In this document: positions 33,701-46,310 of the stretch, piece by piece
How the letters are laid out: each line of letters starts with the position of its first letter
Position numbering within the stretch: the first letter of the stretch is position 1
Assembly: GCF_016545825.1 (NCBI RefSeq)
Contig: NC_052622.1
Span: forward strand, 42,245,263-42,309,262
Reading direction: 5' to 3'
From: Eucalyptus grandis
Taxonomy: Eukaryota > Streptophyta > Magnoliopsida > Myrtales > Myrtaceae
DNA: 64,000 bases
Position numbers and translations under genes: made by a program
The notes under the pieces: generated by a model
Told to the model about the DNA's origin: nothing
The model's database searches: none
Seen by the model: only the letters and a program-made list of their open reading frames with translations

Positions 33701-36700
33701 GAAAAGCCTGTTGTGGTGACATGGCAAGAGATAGCATTTTATGCCTACACCTTATATTTTGCTCAGTCCCTTCCTCTTTCAACATGAACTTGAGTATGAT
33801 TCATTGCCTAGTGCCTAGCCATTAACCACTATTATTAAGATATGTGGTATGCATATACCGGAAGTGTCTAAACATGTGAAGGTTCCTAGTAAATTTCTAA
33901 GGCCTTCACCTAATAGATAGGGAGAAAATGTAATTAGTTGCTGCATGATTTCTACATATTACAATTATGTGAGAATTAATTGGTTTGTGGTCCACCTACC
34001 CACAATTGTATTGACTATCTGCTTTTTCTTCGAACAGTCGCTGTACTTGTATCGCATGGGTGCCTGGAGGTGATGGGGCTTTTGTTGTTGCACACGTTGA
34101 TGGAAATTTGTATGTTTATGAGAAGGCAAGCCTTGATTGTTACATTTTCTGTGTCCAAAAATCTGTTGGTTTCTTGAATATCATCATATACAGTGTCTTG
34201 ATTGGTACATGTACATTGTATTAGAGCAAAGATGGTGCAGGTGATTCATCATTCCCTGCCATCAAGGATCAAACTCAGTTTTCAGTGGCACATGCGCGCT
34301 ACAGCAAGGTAAAGTAGTTTATGCCGGTTAACTTTGTTGCTCACTTTCACAGGTGCTTATAAGTAATACCATGACATCATTAATTTCCCATAATAACCAC
34401 TGGATGCATACTCCAAGGTCTAATTGCATGGAGCATGTTAGTCTTAATGATGTTTTTTTCTCTCTTGCAGATCTTTAATTCTGCTTGTATATGTTTCAAT
34501 TTTTTAAGGCGTCTTTTATATGAGGCTTGTTAGAATACTTTCTGCTGTATACAGTGTTGGTGTGGAGATGCTTTAAATAATTTTGACAACATTTTGATGC
34601 AATGATTAAGATGCGTTTCATTACTTGGTTACCTAATCTCTGCATGTCTTGTTTAGCAGCTATAGTGTCAACCTTGCCTATGAACTGGTTTATGGAGTCT
34701 TCTTCTTGCCTTTTTCTGTTGCCTGTTTTCTGGCTCATATTTATACGAGTTATGAAGACATTAAGTGCTTCTTATCTATATGCTTATTGAAATAAGGTTG
34801 TCATTGGTATGCCAGACTTGGACCTATTTGTCTGTTCGTGTGGATGGTCAATCAGTACATTTTATGTTTGATGTCTATGCAAATTAGTGCGGTACTGTAT
34901 TCTGATGCAATTTCTAGCAACCATTGCCTTATACAGAGTGGGTGAGAGGTGTTTTGTTCATTTTCACTATGCATGGTATGCCTTCTATCTATGTACACCT
35001 AAATTTGGTTATATGCATTTGATGAGATCTGGCCAGAACATATGAGTGATGTCGGAGTGATAGTTGTCTTGACCGACTGATATACAGATAGTTGCAAGAA
35101 AACACATTCGCCAAAAGCCACTGATAAGTTAACTCCTCGACAGAATTGAAAGCGTGCTTGTCCAATATTTCTTGCAGGTTTTGCTCTACGTGAAAATATG
35201 CTCTCATTTATAAAAATTAAGTTGAAGGCTCTCGAAGATTCTTTTGAGCTTGTGTCTCTTCTTTTGAGCCTTTGTAGAGTCTGCATAAACGTCTTGATTT
35301 AACTGCATAGAGCTTCATTTTTTGTTTTTAGCTGTTTTCCCAGATATATTCAATGTTCCATAACATGTTAAAGAAAAGAGTCCGCATCTGGAAGAGCAGC
35401 TGTTTTGGTGCAATAGTTTTACCTGCCATTTGCTTTTGTGATTTCCTATGTGCAGAGTAACCCCATAGCCCGGTGGCATATTTGCCAAGGTTCAATTAAT
35501 AGCATGGTATTCTCAACAGACGGAGCCTATTTAGCAGCTGTTGGAAGAGATGGTAAATCATCTGAATCATTGGCATGTCAACTTCATTCATTTTTTTGCT
35601 TCCTTTCTATGTGCTTGGAGCATATCTGAGTTCAGGCAATTTGTTGATCCAGGATATTTGAGAGTCTTTGACTATTCGAAGGAACAGCTGATATGTGGTG
35701 GCAAAAGTTATTATGGTGCTTTGTTATGTTGTGCTTGGAGGTAGCTAAACTTCTTGGCATTGATGATGCAACATTTGATTGGGCTTGGCCATAAGATTGT
35801 AACTACTTTTGGTACTTTTAATTAATAGAGAAGAAATTGTATCTTGCATTATCTCATGCATCTGAAATAGTAATACTTTAAATATTTTAAAATGTGAGAG
35901 GATATGTCCCTTGACAGCATGGACGGAAAATACATCCTTGCTGGAGGTGAAGATGACCTGGTGCAGGTCTGGAGTATGGAAGAAAGGAAGGTTGTTGCCT
36001 GGGGCGAGGGGCACAATTCATGGGTGAGATTTAGCTTAGCGATTATGAGCTTTATTCCGTGTGTTAAGTTGCAAGGTTTTGTATACATTATGAGACTCGA
36101 TGGTGCTGCAGGTCAGTGGAGTGGCTTTTGATTCATACTGGTCACCGCCCAATGCTGATGACACAGGGGAGTCTGTGATGTACCGGTTCGGTTCAGTGGG
36201 TCAGGTATTAATAAATGTTTGTGGTCTTGTCTTTCTGTTGCTTACCTGATGATAGATTTGAATATGTTTATCTGGTCCTACTCTTTAATTAATTTTAGAA
36301 AAATCCTTCTGCTCGATTGGGCCAATAGTTTCTTAGTAATATTAACCCTCATAAGAAACAGATTGTTCAATCCAGTAAGAGTTGAAGGTGGACCTCTTGG
36401 CTCATTCAGTGATTCCTCGTCACTGAAGCCAAAATGCATGCACCGCACCTTTTACTGCCAAGGTTGTAAGGATGTCAATGTGGATAGTTTACCGTCAAAA
36501 GTAGTGGCTGCTAGGGTACTGCTTAACTTATTTCATGTGGCTCAGGTGTCAATCTCTGGGGTTCATGAAACCTTATGGTAATTGCCGAACTATAAAGGGA
36601 AGAGATTATTGCACTCTAGAGTTGACAAATATGATATTGGTTGGCCAAACAAAGTTTTTAATGGAAGGAATGATGTCTCAATTCTTGGCTAAAAAATATC

Positions 36701-38222
36701 TTGCTCTACATTGAGCTTCAATTCTAGTGTGAAAATGTAGTTCCAGGATCACTTTTCTCTAGAAATGCTCTACCGAGTGTTATCAGGTGGAAAATTGTAC
36801 TCACTAAATGTCATATTTGCAAATTTTCAAGTCACTCATTATTTATCTGTGTGTGGTTTTGACTAAACTTAATGGTCCATAGGGAAAACATGTCTAGGAG
36901 GGAGTTCCTTGCTAGAAATAAGATATTAGACGACTCCCACCTTTTCATCTAGTACAGACCATGTTATGCACCATTACTCTAATCAGTCCAGTTCACTTTT
37001 GGTTGGTCATTTATTGATTTTGGAATGAGGAACTGAGTCTGTGATGCAGCAGTGTGAATCCTAGATTAACCTCTTGAAATTAAGAAAAAGTTAAAAGAAA
37101 TGAGCGGGACCCATGAAGCAATATGATGCAGCATAGCATAGTGACTAAACTCTGACAAGACCCCTTGCCTGAGGTGGGGAGTTTCAAAATAAGAGAATCT
37201 GAAGAGGATTGCTGGAGACTCTATGCAAATGAAATTTTCTGTCTATCTGTGATGTAGTCAATAGATTGTGTTGATTTGAATGATGTATGTACTAATTGTG
37301 GATTAAGATTAATCTCTTCTCAAAAGCAATGTGGGTCCTGGAAGATGAATTAATGTTGAGAATAAAACCGAATAGGATGTAAATCGCCTTTCTGAAAGCC
37401 CCTTATTTGTTATGTGAAATCCAAACAAGATTGAGTGCCTGAAAGATGTCCAAGCAATGGCTAGATATAAATCATCGTTCACATGTTTATCAAATCTTAT
37501 TTTATTTTACCTTCGTTGGCTTCTTTATGGACTTTCTTCCATCTTGGACATAGTAACCTGACTTTTGAGCCATTAGGAAATTGCAAATCTGATACCCACA
37601 AACTGAATATGCGACTATACCAGTTGGAGATACTCCAGTAAGATTTTGGTTTTATTTTGTTTGGGGAATTCTCTTGGACCATTGACTGCTGAAATTTTCT
37701 GAACGGAAGGAGTTAACTGGAATACTGCATTGTTTCTGTTCATTTTATGTTTCTTCCTGTATTCAGCATCTTCTGCTTCTGGGTTAATGGTGTTGGTTTA
37801 CCTTTGTTCTGATGTGCCTGTCTAAGCAGGATACGCAGTTGCTTTTGTGGGACTTGGAGTTGGACGAAATTGTGGTCCCACTGAGGCGCCCTCCAGGTGG
37901 CTCGCCCACCTTCAGTACTGGAAGCCAGTCTGCACATTGGGACAGCACTCCTCCAGTAGGTATCCTTCAACCGGCTCCTAGCATGCGAGATGTCCCAAAA
38001 TTATCTCCTCTGGTTGCTCATAGAGTGCACACGGAACCTCTCTCTGGCTTGATATTCACCCAAGAGTCAGTTTTGACGGTATGCCGGGAGGGTCACACAA
38101 AAGTTTGGATGAGACCTGGGGTTGCTGAAAGTCAAGCAAGCAACGTGGAGACAGTTTTGAGTACTAGCTTGAAGGATAAGCCTCCATCAACAAAGGTTAG
38201 TTATTCCGGCTACAAGCAATGA
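30742..38222 (+). CDS. WDR20/creC-like WD40-repeat protein, about 578 aa
   Basis: Eleven exons: 30742-31008, 31615-31932, 32016-32124, 32212-32305, 34038-34125, 34225-34308, 35456-35552, 35653-35740, 35918-36023, 36112-36204 and 37830-38222. The sum is 1,737 nt and closes in frame. Hallmarks are [14 protein letters not shown], a Ser/Gly-rich linker, then WD units such as [39 protein letters not shown] and [13 protein letters not shown], and a last unit near [13 protein letters not shown]. Animal WDR20 activates the deubiquitinases USP12/46 and fungal creC pairs with creB; the role here is inferred. The intron after exon 5 starts with GC, not GT. The start is uncertain: the ATG at 30742 gives an odd poly-Cys N-terminus, while the more natural ATG at 30803 is out of frame by one base. 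Confidence 0.9.
30760..30786 (+). repeat. (TGT/TTG)n microsatellite near the WD40 gene start
   Basis: About eight copies of TGT lie in or just before the coding start and would encode a Cys run if translation begins at 30742. A (GCGGGG)n tract follows at about 30858-30886 and encodes an Ala-Gly run. Confidence 0.75.
31028..31066 (+). repeat. (TTC)n microsatellite in intron 1 of the WD40 gene
   Basis: A run of about twelve TTC/TCT trinucleotides just after the first donor site, in pyrimidine-rich intron sequence. Confidence 0.8.
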
Positions 38223-38330
38223 CCAGTAAAACTGGTGTTTTATTTTTTTCCCAGGATACAAGTTTGAAGGATAATCCTTTCTTGTCAACCAAGGTTAATT
38301 ATTCCGGACAAGCAATGACCGGTACCAATG
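38165..38330 (+). repeat. Imperfect tandem duplication at the WD40 gene 3' end
   Basis: The end of the last exon (38165-38222: TTGAAGGATAAGCCTCCATCAAC ... GGTTAGTTATTCCGG ... AAGCAATGACC) recurs at about 38263-38320 with changes. The second copy is preceded by TTTTTTTCCCAG, a good acceptor, and the first contains AAG/GTTAGT, a plausible donor. Confidence 0.75.
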
Positions 38331-39075
38331 GTGGTTTTTTCCATGGAAGCAGAATATTTGGTCACTGACGTGGCCCTGTCATGTTGTTCATTCAGTTGGT
38401 TTGTGTAAATGTAATCTAATTTTTGTTGGGTTGGCCAACTGGTTCCTTTGTATATTCGGGATAAAGGTGCAATTGATGGCACTGATGAGTATGGAAAGGA
38501 GATGTAGGTAGTACAAGGATTGAAGCATGAAAGTGACGTCGACAAAATTGAATTCTGCCCAAATGAGTTATTTATAGAATGGCCCTTTTGAGTATGATGC
38601 TCCAGTGAACTTCATTTTGTGCGCCTTTTATTTTTAGTCTTCTGTTTGCTGTTGCCTTCTAATGCTTGATGGAGCTTTAGTTGTTCAACCTGGTAATTGC
38701 TAATGCTTAAAAAGAGTTATCTGGAGATGTTGAGCAATAGATATCATGAGGGCTTCAGCAGCCTAGCCTACTTGATCCGGTGGGCATCCTTCCGTTTTCT
38801 ACTACTCGATAGTGAGACCTTGATGCAGCAGATTATACGGCCCGATGTATTCATTAGTCAATTTAATTCCCAAACGTCCCAGTTGATGCCTATGCACATA
38901 ACCCACAGGTACAGACTTACATTTCGATGTACTCTTTTGAGAGGGGAACTTGAAATCAGCGGGTTATCATGCTGAGGGTGTTCTGAAGTAGCCTTTGGCT
39001 CGTACACAGGATATCTATTGACTTGCAATGCTGCCTAGGCGGCAAAGTTGTTCTAAGTAGAGGTTCTTTCCCTCT
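38223..39075 (+). other. WD40 gene 3' UTR and intergenic
   Basis: Contains the duplicated 3' end noted separately and otherwise moderately AT-rich sequence with no recognised gene. Short ORFs here have no family features. Confidence 0.5.
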
Positions 39076-39084
39076 TAAAAACAA

Positions 39085-39656
39085 GGGAAAAGACCATCCA
39101 AAACTTCAAATTTTATCTCAAGTGATATTTACTCCAAACTTTTTATGTGACGTAAAAAATTCTCAACTTTTCGAACTGTGACACATTTACCTCTTCAAGA
39201 ATATTTTTGTTTTATTTTTATATTCTTTTCTTTTTTTTTTTCTTCTTCCCTCGCTTGGCTATGGCAAAGTCGGTGGGGAAGTCGGCATCTGCGAGGGCTG
39301 CCCTCATTGGTGTTGGGTGAGGGCGCCCTCGCTTTTGCTGAGGCCGCCCTTGTCGACGTTCGCTTGGGCGGCCCTGGTTAGGGCTGGGCCCCCTCGCCTA
39401 CATCCGGCGAGGGCCTAAAAGGGCGCAAGGGAGGCCCTCGCCTGACATCAAAGGGTAGCCCTCGCTATGCCAACTTCCCTTCGCCGGCCAATCGGAGGAG
39501 GGAAATAGAAGGAAAAAAAAAAAAAGAGTAAAAAGATCAAAAATAATTTAGATAAATGTCATATGACAAAATTCAGGTTTTTCATATCACAAAAAAAAAA
39601 ATAGAATAAATGTGTCACTATGAACAAAATTTAGGGTTTTTCATGATTTTTTTTCC
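39085..39656. mobile_element. Mutator-like MITE with GC-rich core (572 bp)
   Basis: A perfect 9-bp duplication TAAAAACAA flanks the element (39076-39084 and 39657-39665). The left end reads GGGAAAAGACCATCC and the right end, reverse-complemented, GGAAAAAAAATCATG. The imperfect inverted arms share an AAATTTT segment and GTGACACATTTA. A GC-rich core at about 39240-39500 is packed with GCGAGGGC and GCCCTCGC. There is no coding capacity. A 9-bp duplication is typical of Mutator-like elements. Confidence 0.78.
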
Positions 39657-40207
39657 TAAAAACAAACAAGCTTAATATGATGACCTTTTAAGTCCTCGAT
39701 AGTAGTTTCGGCCAAGGAAATAAGTCCGTGATGGTACTTGATTATGGCATCCAGGAGATTCAAAGATGACGACGGCCAAAACGATGTATTTGATGCAACG
39801 ATGGACTACCGGTCGACAAACAAAACTTCTGAGACCTTTCATGGAGCATCGCCTCCCTGGAAGATGAGGTGGTTTTACCGCATTCATGTGGTCGTGAACC
39901 ATTTTGCTAATTAGCTACTAATGATCCAAACATACAGGTTGACAAAAAGCAAAGACAACATATTTTTATGCTTCAAGTATATGCCAAGGGCATCGAATGT
40001 ATCCACAGCTAACAAAGACTGTAATTAACCAAACGAAGAAGAGGAGGAACATGTAACGGCAATAAAACCAGGCACCAAATGTATCCACAGCTAACAAAAG
40101 ACTGGAATTGGCCAACAAGAAGAAGAAGATGACGCTTTTATATACAGTTGACGCAGTTTACTTTCATATGGCTGCTTGCAGCCGCATGCACTCTTATACG
40201 TATCAAG

Positions 40208-43200
40208 TCAATTACCACGTGAAGTTTCTGAGTTCCCTGGTTCAGTTTCCTGATGCTGTGGTTGCGTATGGTTCTGCTCCACGGCCACGGGCGTTTGATC
40301 AAACTGCGAATTCTCCCGGGCGTTATGTCTTTGTGCTGATAGGGCCAGCCACCATACCCTCCATTTTGAAATCTCAACTAGGAAAGAAGTCCCGCACATT
40401 GTCATCCCAAATCCGGCGAAGGTAGCTAGGAGAACTGATAGAACAGCTTGCATGTGAAGCTGCAAATAGAAGACGAATGGAATTTCTCAAATACTTTATA
40501 ACTAACATGCTCTCTGCGATCAAGCATGGCCCGGAACTTGAAGCCAATGGCAATTCATCTTCACGGAAAGACGGGTGCCATCTAACTACAAGGCCTATCA
40601 AGGTTCTTAACTTTCTCGAGAAAACTACATCAGACCTACTCTCTGAGCAGCATTATGAAACTTCCAAAATAACATCTATGACTTGAGTTCTCACCAGTGA
40701 ATAAAAAAGATGTGCTGATAGAACCACCAGTCCAAACTGAATAGTGGCATAAACCCAGACAAATCTTCTGTGCACTGAAACAAATTACAATTCCATCGGT
40801 GTTAAAATGCAAATTCTTGTAAAGAAGACACGACATTGCCATTCTGAACAATAAGAATTTAGACTTACCCATGGTGGAGGATGTCATGGATGCAAGAAGC
40901 CCCAAAATACAGGAAAAAGGGAGAGAAATGGCAATTGCGCCAGAACCCATTTTGCCTACCTGTGAGGACAATAATTAAGCATTCTTGGCCTTGAAGGCTT
41001 AGAAAAGCCACATAAGAATGTTCAACACTTACCAGAAGCTGCTCCAGAAAGCAAAAATAAGCGAGCATGCTGACAATGACAAGAACCGGGACATCCTGCC
41101 ACAGCCTGTCATGATTTTGCAACAATTCCAGTATTGTCAGTCTTGAAAATCAAAATAGCATAGAAGCTTGCTACTCTTGTGTTGTTCATTACTGGCCACA
41201 CTAAGCATGAATGAAGATGTGAATCTGTGGTAAAACTCAAGTGCATGAACTGATCATAAAGGCACTAATCAACTTGTGATTTGGTACAGCTTGTATGGCA
41301 TTACATTGCTCAACAAGATCTTCAATGATTCACACTCCTTCTACTTGTACAGGACAATATCTAAGAGGACATCCACTTACAAATGTGTTTGTTCTCTTGC
41401 ATAATACAACGGAAGATAGTGATTTGATGAAGGGAAATAGTACTATTTACAGTAGCAGTACTCGTATGAACGTACCAATTACCTGTATCGAACAACCGCA
41501 GGAGCTCCAATTCCTTGCAAGTTACGGGCTTGAAGATTTTGAAGTCTCAAAAGAGTGACAGGTAGGTTCCGGACTTCTTGCTTGCACACATCGCATATCT
41601 TATTACCTTTGATGCTAAACCATTTTATGGCACATTCTTGATGAGCTAGTGCCAATTCACCTTTGCAACTACATTCCATCTTAAGTGTGTCAGAGCCCTC
41701 TCCAAGTTCGATAAAGCAGATTCGACAGACTGCTTCTTCTTCAGGAATATCTTCCCCATTGTCACGGTTTTCATCTGAACCATAGGACTAAGATGAATTG
41801 TAGGTCAAATATCATATATCACAAGAATGAACGATATTTTACGTGGTGAAATTGACCTATTATAACAGACCAAAACAAATTTTTTAAACTGACTGCGTAA
41901 GGGCAGGACTAAGTTATGACTAAAAGTTTGAGGGGCAAAGAGACGTGCTGGGAACTCGACAACTTAGCCAGACTTGTCACAGAAGGAACTTTGCACACAA
42001 GTGAACGTCTAACAATTGAAAGTTCGGTTCAAATAAATTAGAGATCTCAAAGGTGCATTAAATCAGCAATAGACAACAAACAAGACCTCTGTCCTGGTTC
42101 AGTGATCAATTTTCAGGACAGCGGAAAACCTGTAGTAGAACACAGACTTCGCTGCTTTAGGACACAAACCAGGTTAAATCTGCATTCAGATGAAATGTCT
42201 TAACTTTTCCCACTGCGTTTACATCATATGCAGAATGAAAACCTGGGTCTCTCAATGCAAGGTCAGCAAGGAACTTCAAATTTCCGGTTTCAAATTATAC
42301 TCTTGTGACCACATCCAGGATGAGGGTTGGGTTGGGGCATACAACTGCAGATATTTCATTCGAATGATGTATTTACCTGTATCACTTGCAGGAGCTGCAT
42401 CTGATACACTGGCATCTGTAGTGACCCGGGGAGTAGTGGGAACTATGCGAAACACGTTGCCTAAAGAATCCATTGGCCTTATGCTCCCATCTTTGTTAAT
42501 CACGGGGACTGAACGTGATCGGTGAATAGATGGTTTGACCTCAGCTTTCTGAGAAGAAAGAAACCAGGACAGGAAAAACCAACGATAAGGAAATACATTT
42601 AAGGATATCAACTAGCATTATACTCCATTATTAACAAATAATACTGTTTTATTGATCTAAAAGTACCACAAGCAGAGAACAGATATATTGATCTGAAGGA
42701 GGAGTCAACTACTAAATTTGTAACTAAGAATCTACCAGTATAAACCATAAATGCAAGAAAATAATACACCACAAAGGTCAGAGAATTTCACTCTATAAGG
42801 GTCATCTTCCGCTCAATGTGCCGGTGACCTTAGCTCTGTGCAGAACAATGCTGTGAACTGGTGAATAGGAACAAACCAATCTCGCAGTGGCCAAACTATA
42901 GACCACAAGATATAAAGCGTAAAGCTGGTTCTAATTCAGAGAAAAGCAGTTTAGCTATTAAATGCTTGTTTCACATCTTTAAAAGTCCTTGCGACAATGA
43001 TTTCACTCATGGAGAAGCTACAGATTCTGGTGCCAGCTAATACTAAAAACAAGGAAACATGGCCTGGATTCCAGGCATCTGCAATGATTACCAGCATAAA
43101 TTTGTAAGATTTAGAACGACGTGATGTTTTCAAGAGAAAAATCTAGAATGTCATCACTAAGAAAATTGCAGCAATTTTGGGTGTACTATAACATAATAAA

Positions 43201-44770
43201 CAATAAATAGACCGGAAAGAGCACATCAGATCAATTTAGTCAACTTGAGAGTACAGGACTTCATGGTTGTTGTCACAACCCCATTAGTGATAGAACACTG
43301 AGATTTGACAGGATAAAACTGGAAACTGCATTGATGTCCGGTAATTGCCACCTTAAAAATGGTCAGCTTAGGTGATCGATAAGTTCTCCAGCTAAGTAAG
43401 ACCATAATGCAAAACCAAACACAGAATGGTTATCCTCACCACAGAACCTAGCTGTTCGGTTGTGTTCCGTCCATGCATAGACTCTGGATTGGAATGAGCA
43501 ATTGGAGTGACAGGTAAGGACGACGAAGTTTTCGTTCTGGGAGTGAAAAGCCTCGTTAAAGAGAATGTCCTTGGAATGAGAGGTCTCTCCCTTCTTCTTG
43601 CCGGAGAAGCACCCAATGCTAGCATTGCCGCCTTCTCGATGTCGAAAGTATTATTTCGAAACTTAAAACTTAGTTTCGGAAGGAGGGTTTTCATAGTTGC
43701 TCTGCGATTAGATGGGGAAGGGGCGGAAGTTCCATCCACTTTGGCAAAACTGGGACTGGGCATGGGCGAAAAGTTGACTCTTCTGGGAGTAAGGTTAGGC
43801 GTCGGTGGAATATCAATTACCGCAGTATCCTCTCTACCAAACTCGGAGGTTCTTGGGGGAACCTCTAGGACCAGGCCCTCCCGTCCCTGATGACCAGCGT
43901 CTGGGATCTCTTCAATTATTTCTGGAGCACTTCTGACCTACAAAACAAGCGAAGAAGTTCTTTCACACATCAAGAAAGCGTTGCTGCATCTAAGCAGCCA
44001 AAATTAACCACCTCCCAGTCAAGGAATAGCAAGTGCTGGCAGGAAAATGTTGCCTGGGAAGACCGACCCTAACGAATTTTGCATGGCAAACAGGATGCTG
44101 TAGACAGTCCCGATGGCCGTGAGATCGGCTTCATTGCCTGGTGAAGAATTTCCCAACAAAGTTCGCCATGCACGACAGAAAATCGGCTCTTGAAGAGTAA
44201 AGGGATTTTCCTAGGGAGTGCTAGAACCCCGATCGCTCAAACAAAGAATATAGTTGGCCTAGTGGTGTCCAATTACCTTCGAAAGGCTTATCAGACAACC
44301 GCTAAGGACGTGGTGGTCGCGCCAAAAAAAAAAAAAAATCATAATTCCCGTCCTCTGTTCAAGCGATACGTTCGCGTGTTCCACGCACTCCACTACAGCA
44401 TGAATCGAGTCTCCAAAACTAGCCGCACAACGCTCAGCATGCGATGACCACAGACAAATCAGACCCCAAACCAGGCGCGAGATCAATCACCCCGATTCCA
44501 GCTGGAAAGCAGCGCGACAATTCAGAACCGCGCGAGGAAGCCCAACCAATACCCGAGAAGCCAAGACCTCGAACGCTCAAAACCCAATTCAAGCAGAGGG
44601 AAAACATGGAGATAAAAAGAAAAAGAAAAAACAAAAACAAGAAGCAACAGCAAGACGAGACGAGAGAGACAGTGAGCGAGTACCTCGGGAGCTGGACAGC
44701 CGGCGCCCGCTTCGGGGGCGTTGACATTATCTCTGGGGGCGGCCCGTCCGTCTTCGTCTCCGTTCGCCAT
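40208..44770 (-). CDS. RING-CH (MARCH-type) membrane E3 ubiquitin ligase, 514 aa
   Basis: Eight coding exons in transcript order: 44770-44684, 43937-43440, 42548-42377, 41774-41483, 41105-41033, 40959-40869, 40774-40695 and 40459-40208. The sum is 1,545 nt and closes in frame. Residues 30-250 are Ser/Pro/Arg-rich. A RINGv domain has C269, C272, C287, C289, H297, C300, C313 and C316, the C4HC3 order of RING-CH proteins. About four hydrophobic segments follow ([62 protein letters not shown]), then a polar tail. The family ubiquitinates membrane proteins from an endomembrane location; substrates are unknown here. An in-frame upstream ATG at 44809 would add 13 residues; 44770 was chosen because MANGDEDG looks like the usual acidic start. 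Confidence 0.92.
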
Positions 44771-45120
44771 GCCGAAACGAGAGCGGAACCACCTCGGAAA
44801 AGAAGGCAAGAGAATCGCGAGAGCCCGTTACAGGCGTCGCGGATGGGGGGCGCGAAGTCCGAGCGGGAAACCAGCTGCCGCGCCACTACTCAGTTCGCGA
44901 CCTTCGCCAGCAGAAAAAGGGCAAGTGCGAGAGAGAGAGGAAGGAGGACGAGGAGGACGAAGGAGAAAGGACGAGCGAGAAAGAGAGAGAGAGAAGGGAA
45001 AGAAGCAAAACAGAAATGGGAGTGGTGGCCTTCTGCTCTGGCTTTTCTTTTAACGTTTTCCGAGTCGCCCTGGCGAGAGCCACCTCCGGACCCGACATCA
45101 ATCATCAGGCTCTACTCTAC
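44771..45120 (-). promoter_or_regulatory. 5' leader and promoter of the RING-CH gene
   Basis: On the minus strand this is CT-rich (CTCTCTCTCTTTCTCGCTC and similar), typical of a plant 5' UTR and core promoter. The transcription start was not determined. Both-strand ORFs here are by-products of the low-complexity GA/CT tract. Confidence 0.45.
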
Positions 45121-45396
45121 TCTACTCCCCCCCTGCGAATAAAAACAAAAATGAAAATGCAAATAAAGAAAAATGGGATATTCGATTAGAAAATATTAAA
45201 AAAAAATATATATATATATATATAACGTCCAAATCCGTTGCGGCAGCGCGGAACTTTCTTTTGTCGGTCGAACCTCACCACATCCTCTGTCATGCGGATT
45301 GCTATTTAGTAACAGCGAAATGGGGTCAATTGCTATATGAGTCCAGACCAGAAACTCATTTGAGTGGGGGCAAGAGTATGGGAGAGAGATTAAGAG

Positions 45397-46302
45397 CGCG
45401 TTTGATAACAATTACTATTTAAAAATTATTTCGAAAATATAAATAAAAAAAATGTTTCTTTCCTAAAACAATTTTTAAAAAAAAACGTGTTTAACAAACT
45501 TCGGGAATAAAAAATGAATGTAAATACATTTGGTAAATTTGTATAATTTTTTTATTTCCTTTATTTTTTATTTTTTTTTTTATTTTTCTTATTTTCTTTC
45601 TTTATTTTCTTTTTTTTTCTTTTTTATTTTTTCTTTTTCCTTTTTTTTTCTTCTTTTGGCTCACTGGTCTCAGCCATGGCGGCGGCTAGTGACCGGCGAC
45701 GAGGCCGGCCTCGCCCGGCCATATAGCGAGGCTCGCCGGGGTTGGCGAGGCCAAACTCGCCCAACGGCGGGCGAGGCTCGGCATTGCGGGCCATCGCCAG
45801 CGACGCCGACCTAGCATTGGCCCGACGAGGCCGAGCCTCGCCGGCCGGGCGAGCTCGGCCAACCCGGCGTGAGGTCGGCCTCGCCTTGGCTAGGCGTGAG
45901 CTCGAGCTCACCTAGATTCGGTGAGGCTCGGTGTCGCCAGCCACCGCGCCTAGCCAAGGCGAGGCCGAGCTTCGCTAGGGGCCGCGACGGTCGAGGTCGC
46001 CGACCCTCGACGGCCGTCGCCGGCCCTTAGCCGGCCGGCAACCGACCAAAGAAAAAAAAGAAAAAAAAAGAAGAAGGAAAAAGAGAAGAAAAAGAAGAAG
46101 AAAATAAAGTGTTTCTAAATTTTGTTCAAGAAATAAGAAATAACTTTTTTTTTTTTCTTATTTCTCGTTACTAGATGTGTTTACGAAACAAAAATAATTT
46201 TGGAACAAAAATGAACACAAACGCGTTTGTTCCTTTTTGTTCTCCCGTGAACAAAAAAAAAAAGTTTGTTTAAAAACAAAAAAGAAATGCAAACAAACGC
46301 AG
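45397..46302. mobile_element. hAT-like MITE with GC-rich core (906 bp)
   Basis: The flanking 8-mers ATTAAGAG (45389-45396) and CTTAAGAG (46303-46310) match at seven of eight bases. The termini CGCGTTTGATAAC and (reverse complement) CTGCGTTTGTTTGC are inverted repeats. AT-rich arms enclose a GC-rich core (about 45680-46045) with many GCGAGGC and GGCCTCGCC words. The terminal type matches 18936-19684. No transposase. Confidence 0.72.
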
Positions 46303-46310
46303 CTTAAGAG

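Noticed and set aside
36219..36581. Plus-strand ORF of 120 codons in the WD40 gene
   Set aside because: It starts inside intron 10, just after the donor at 36205, and has no WD-repeat features; the protein continues in frame at 37830.
44444..45142. Plus-strand ORF of 232 codons, Lys/Arg-rich
   Set aside because: It is antisense to exon 1 and the CT-rich leader of the RING-CH gene and owes its openness to the GA-rich tract.
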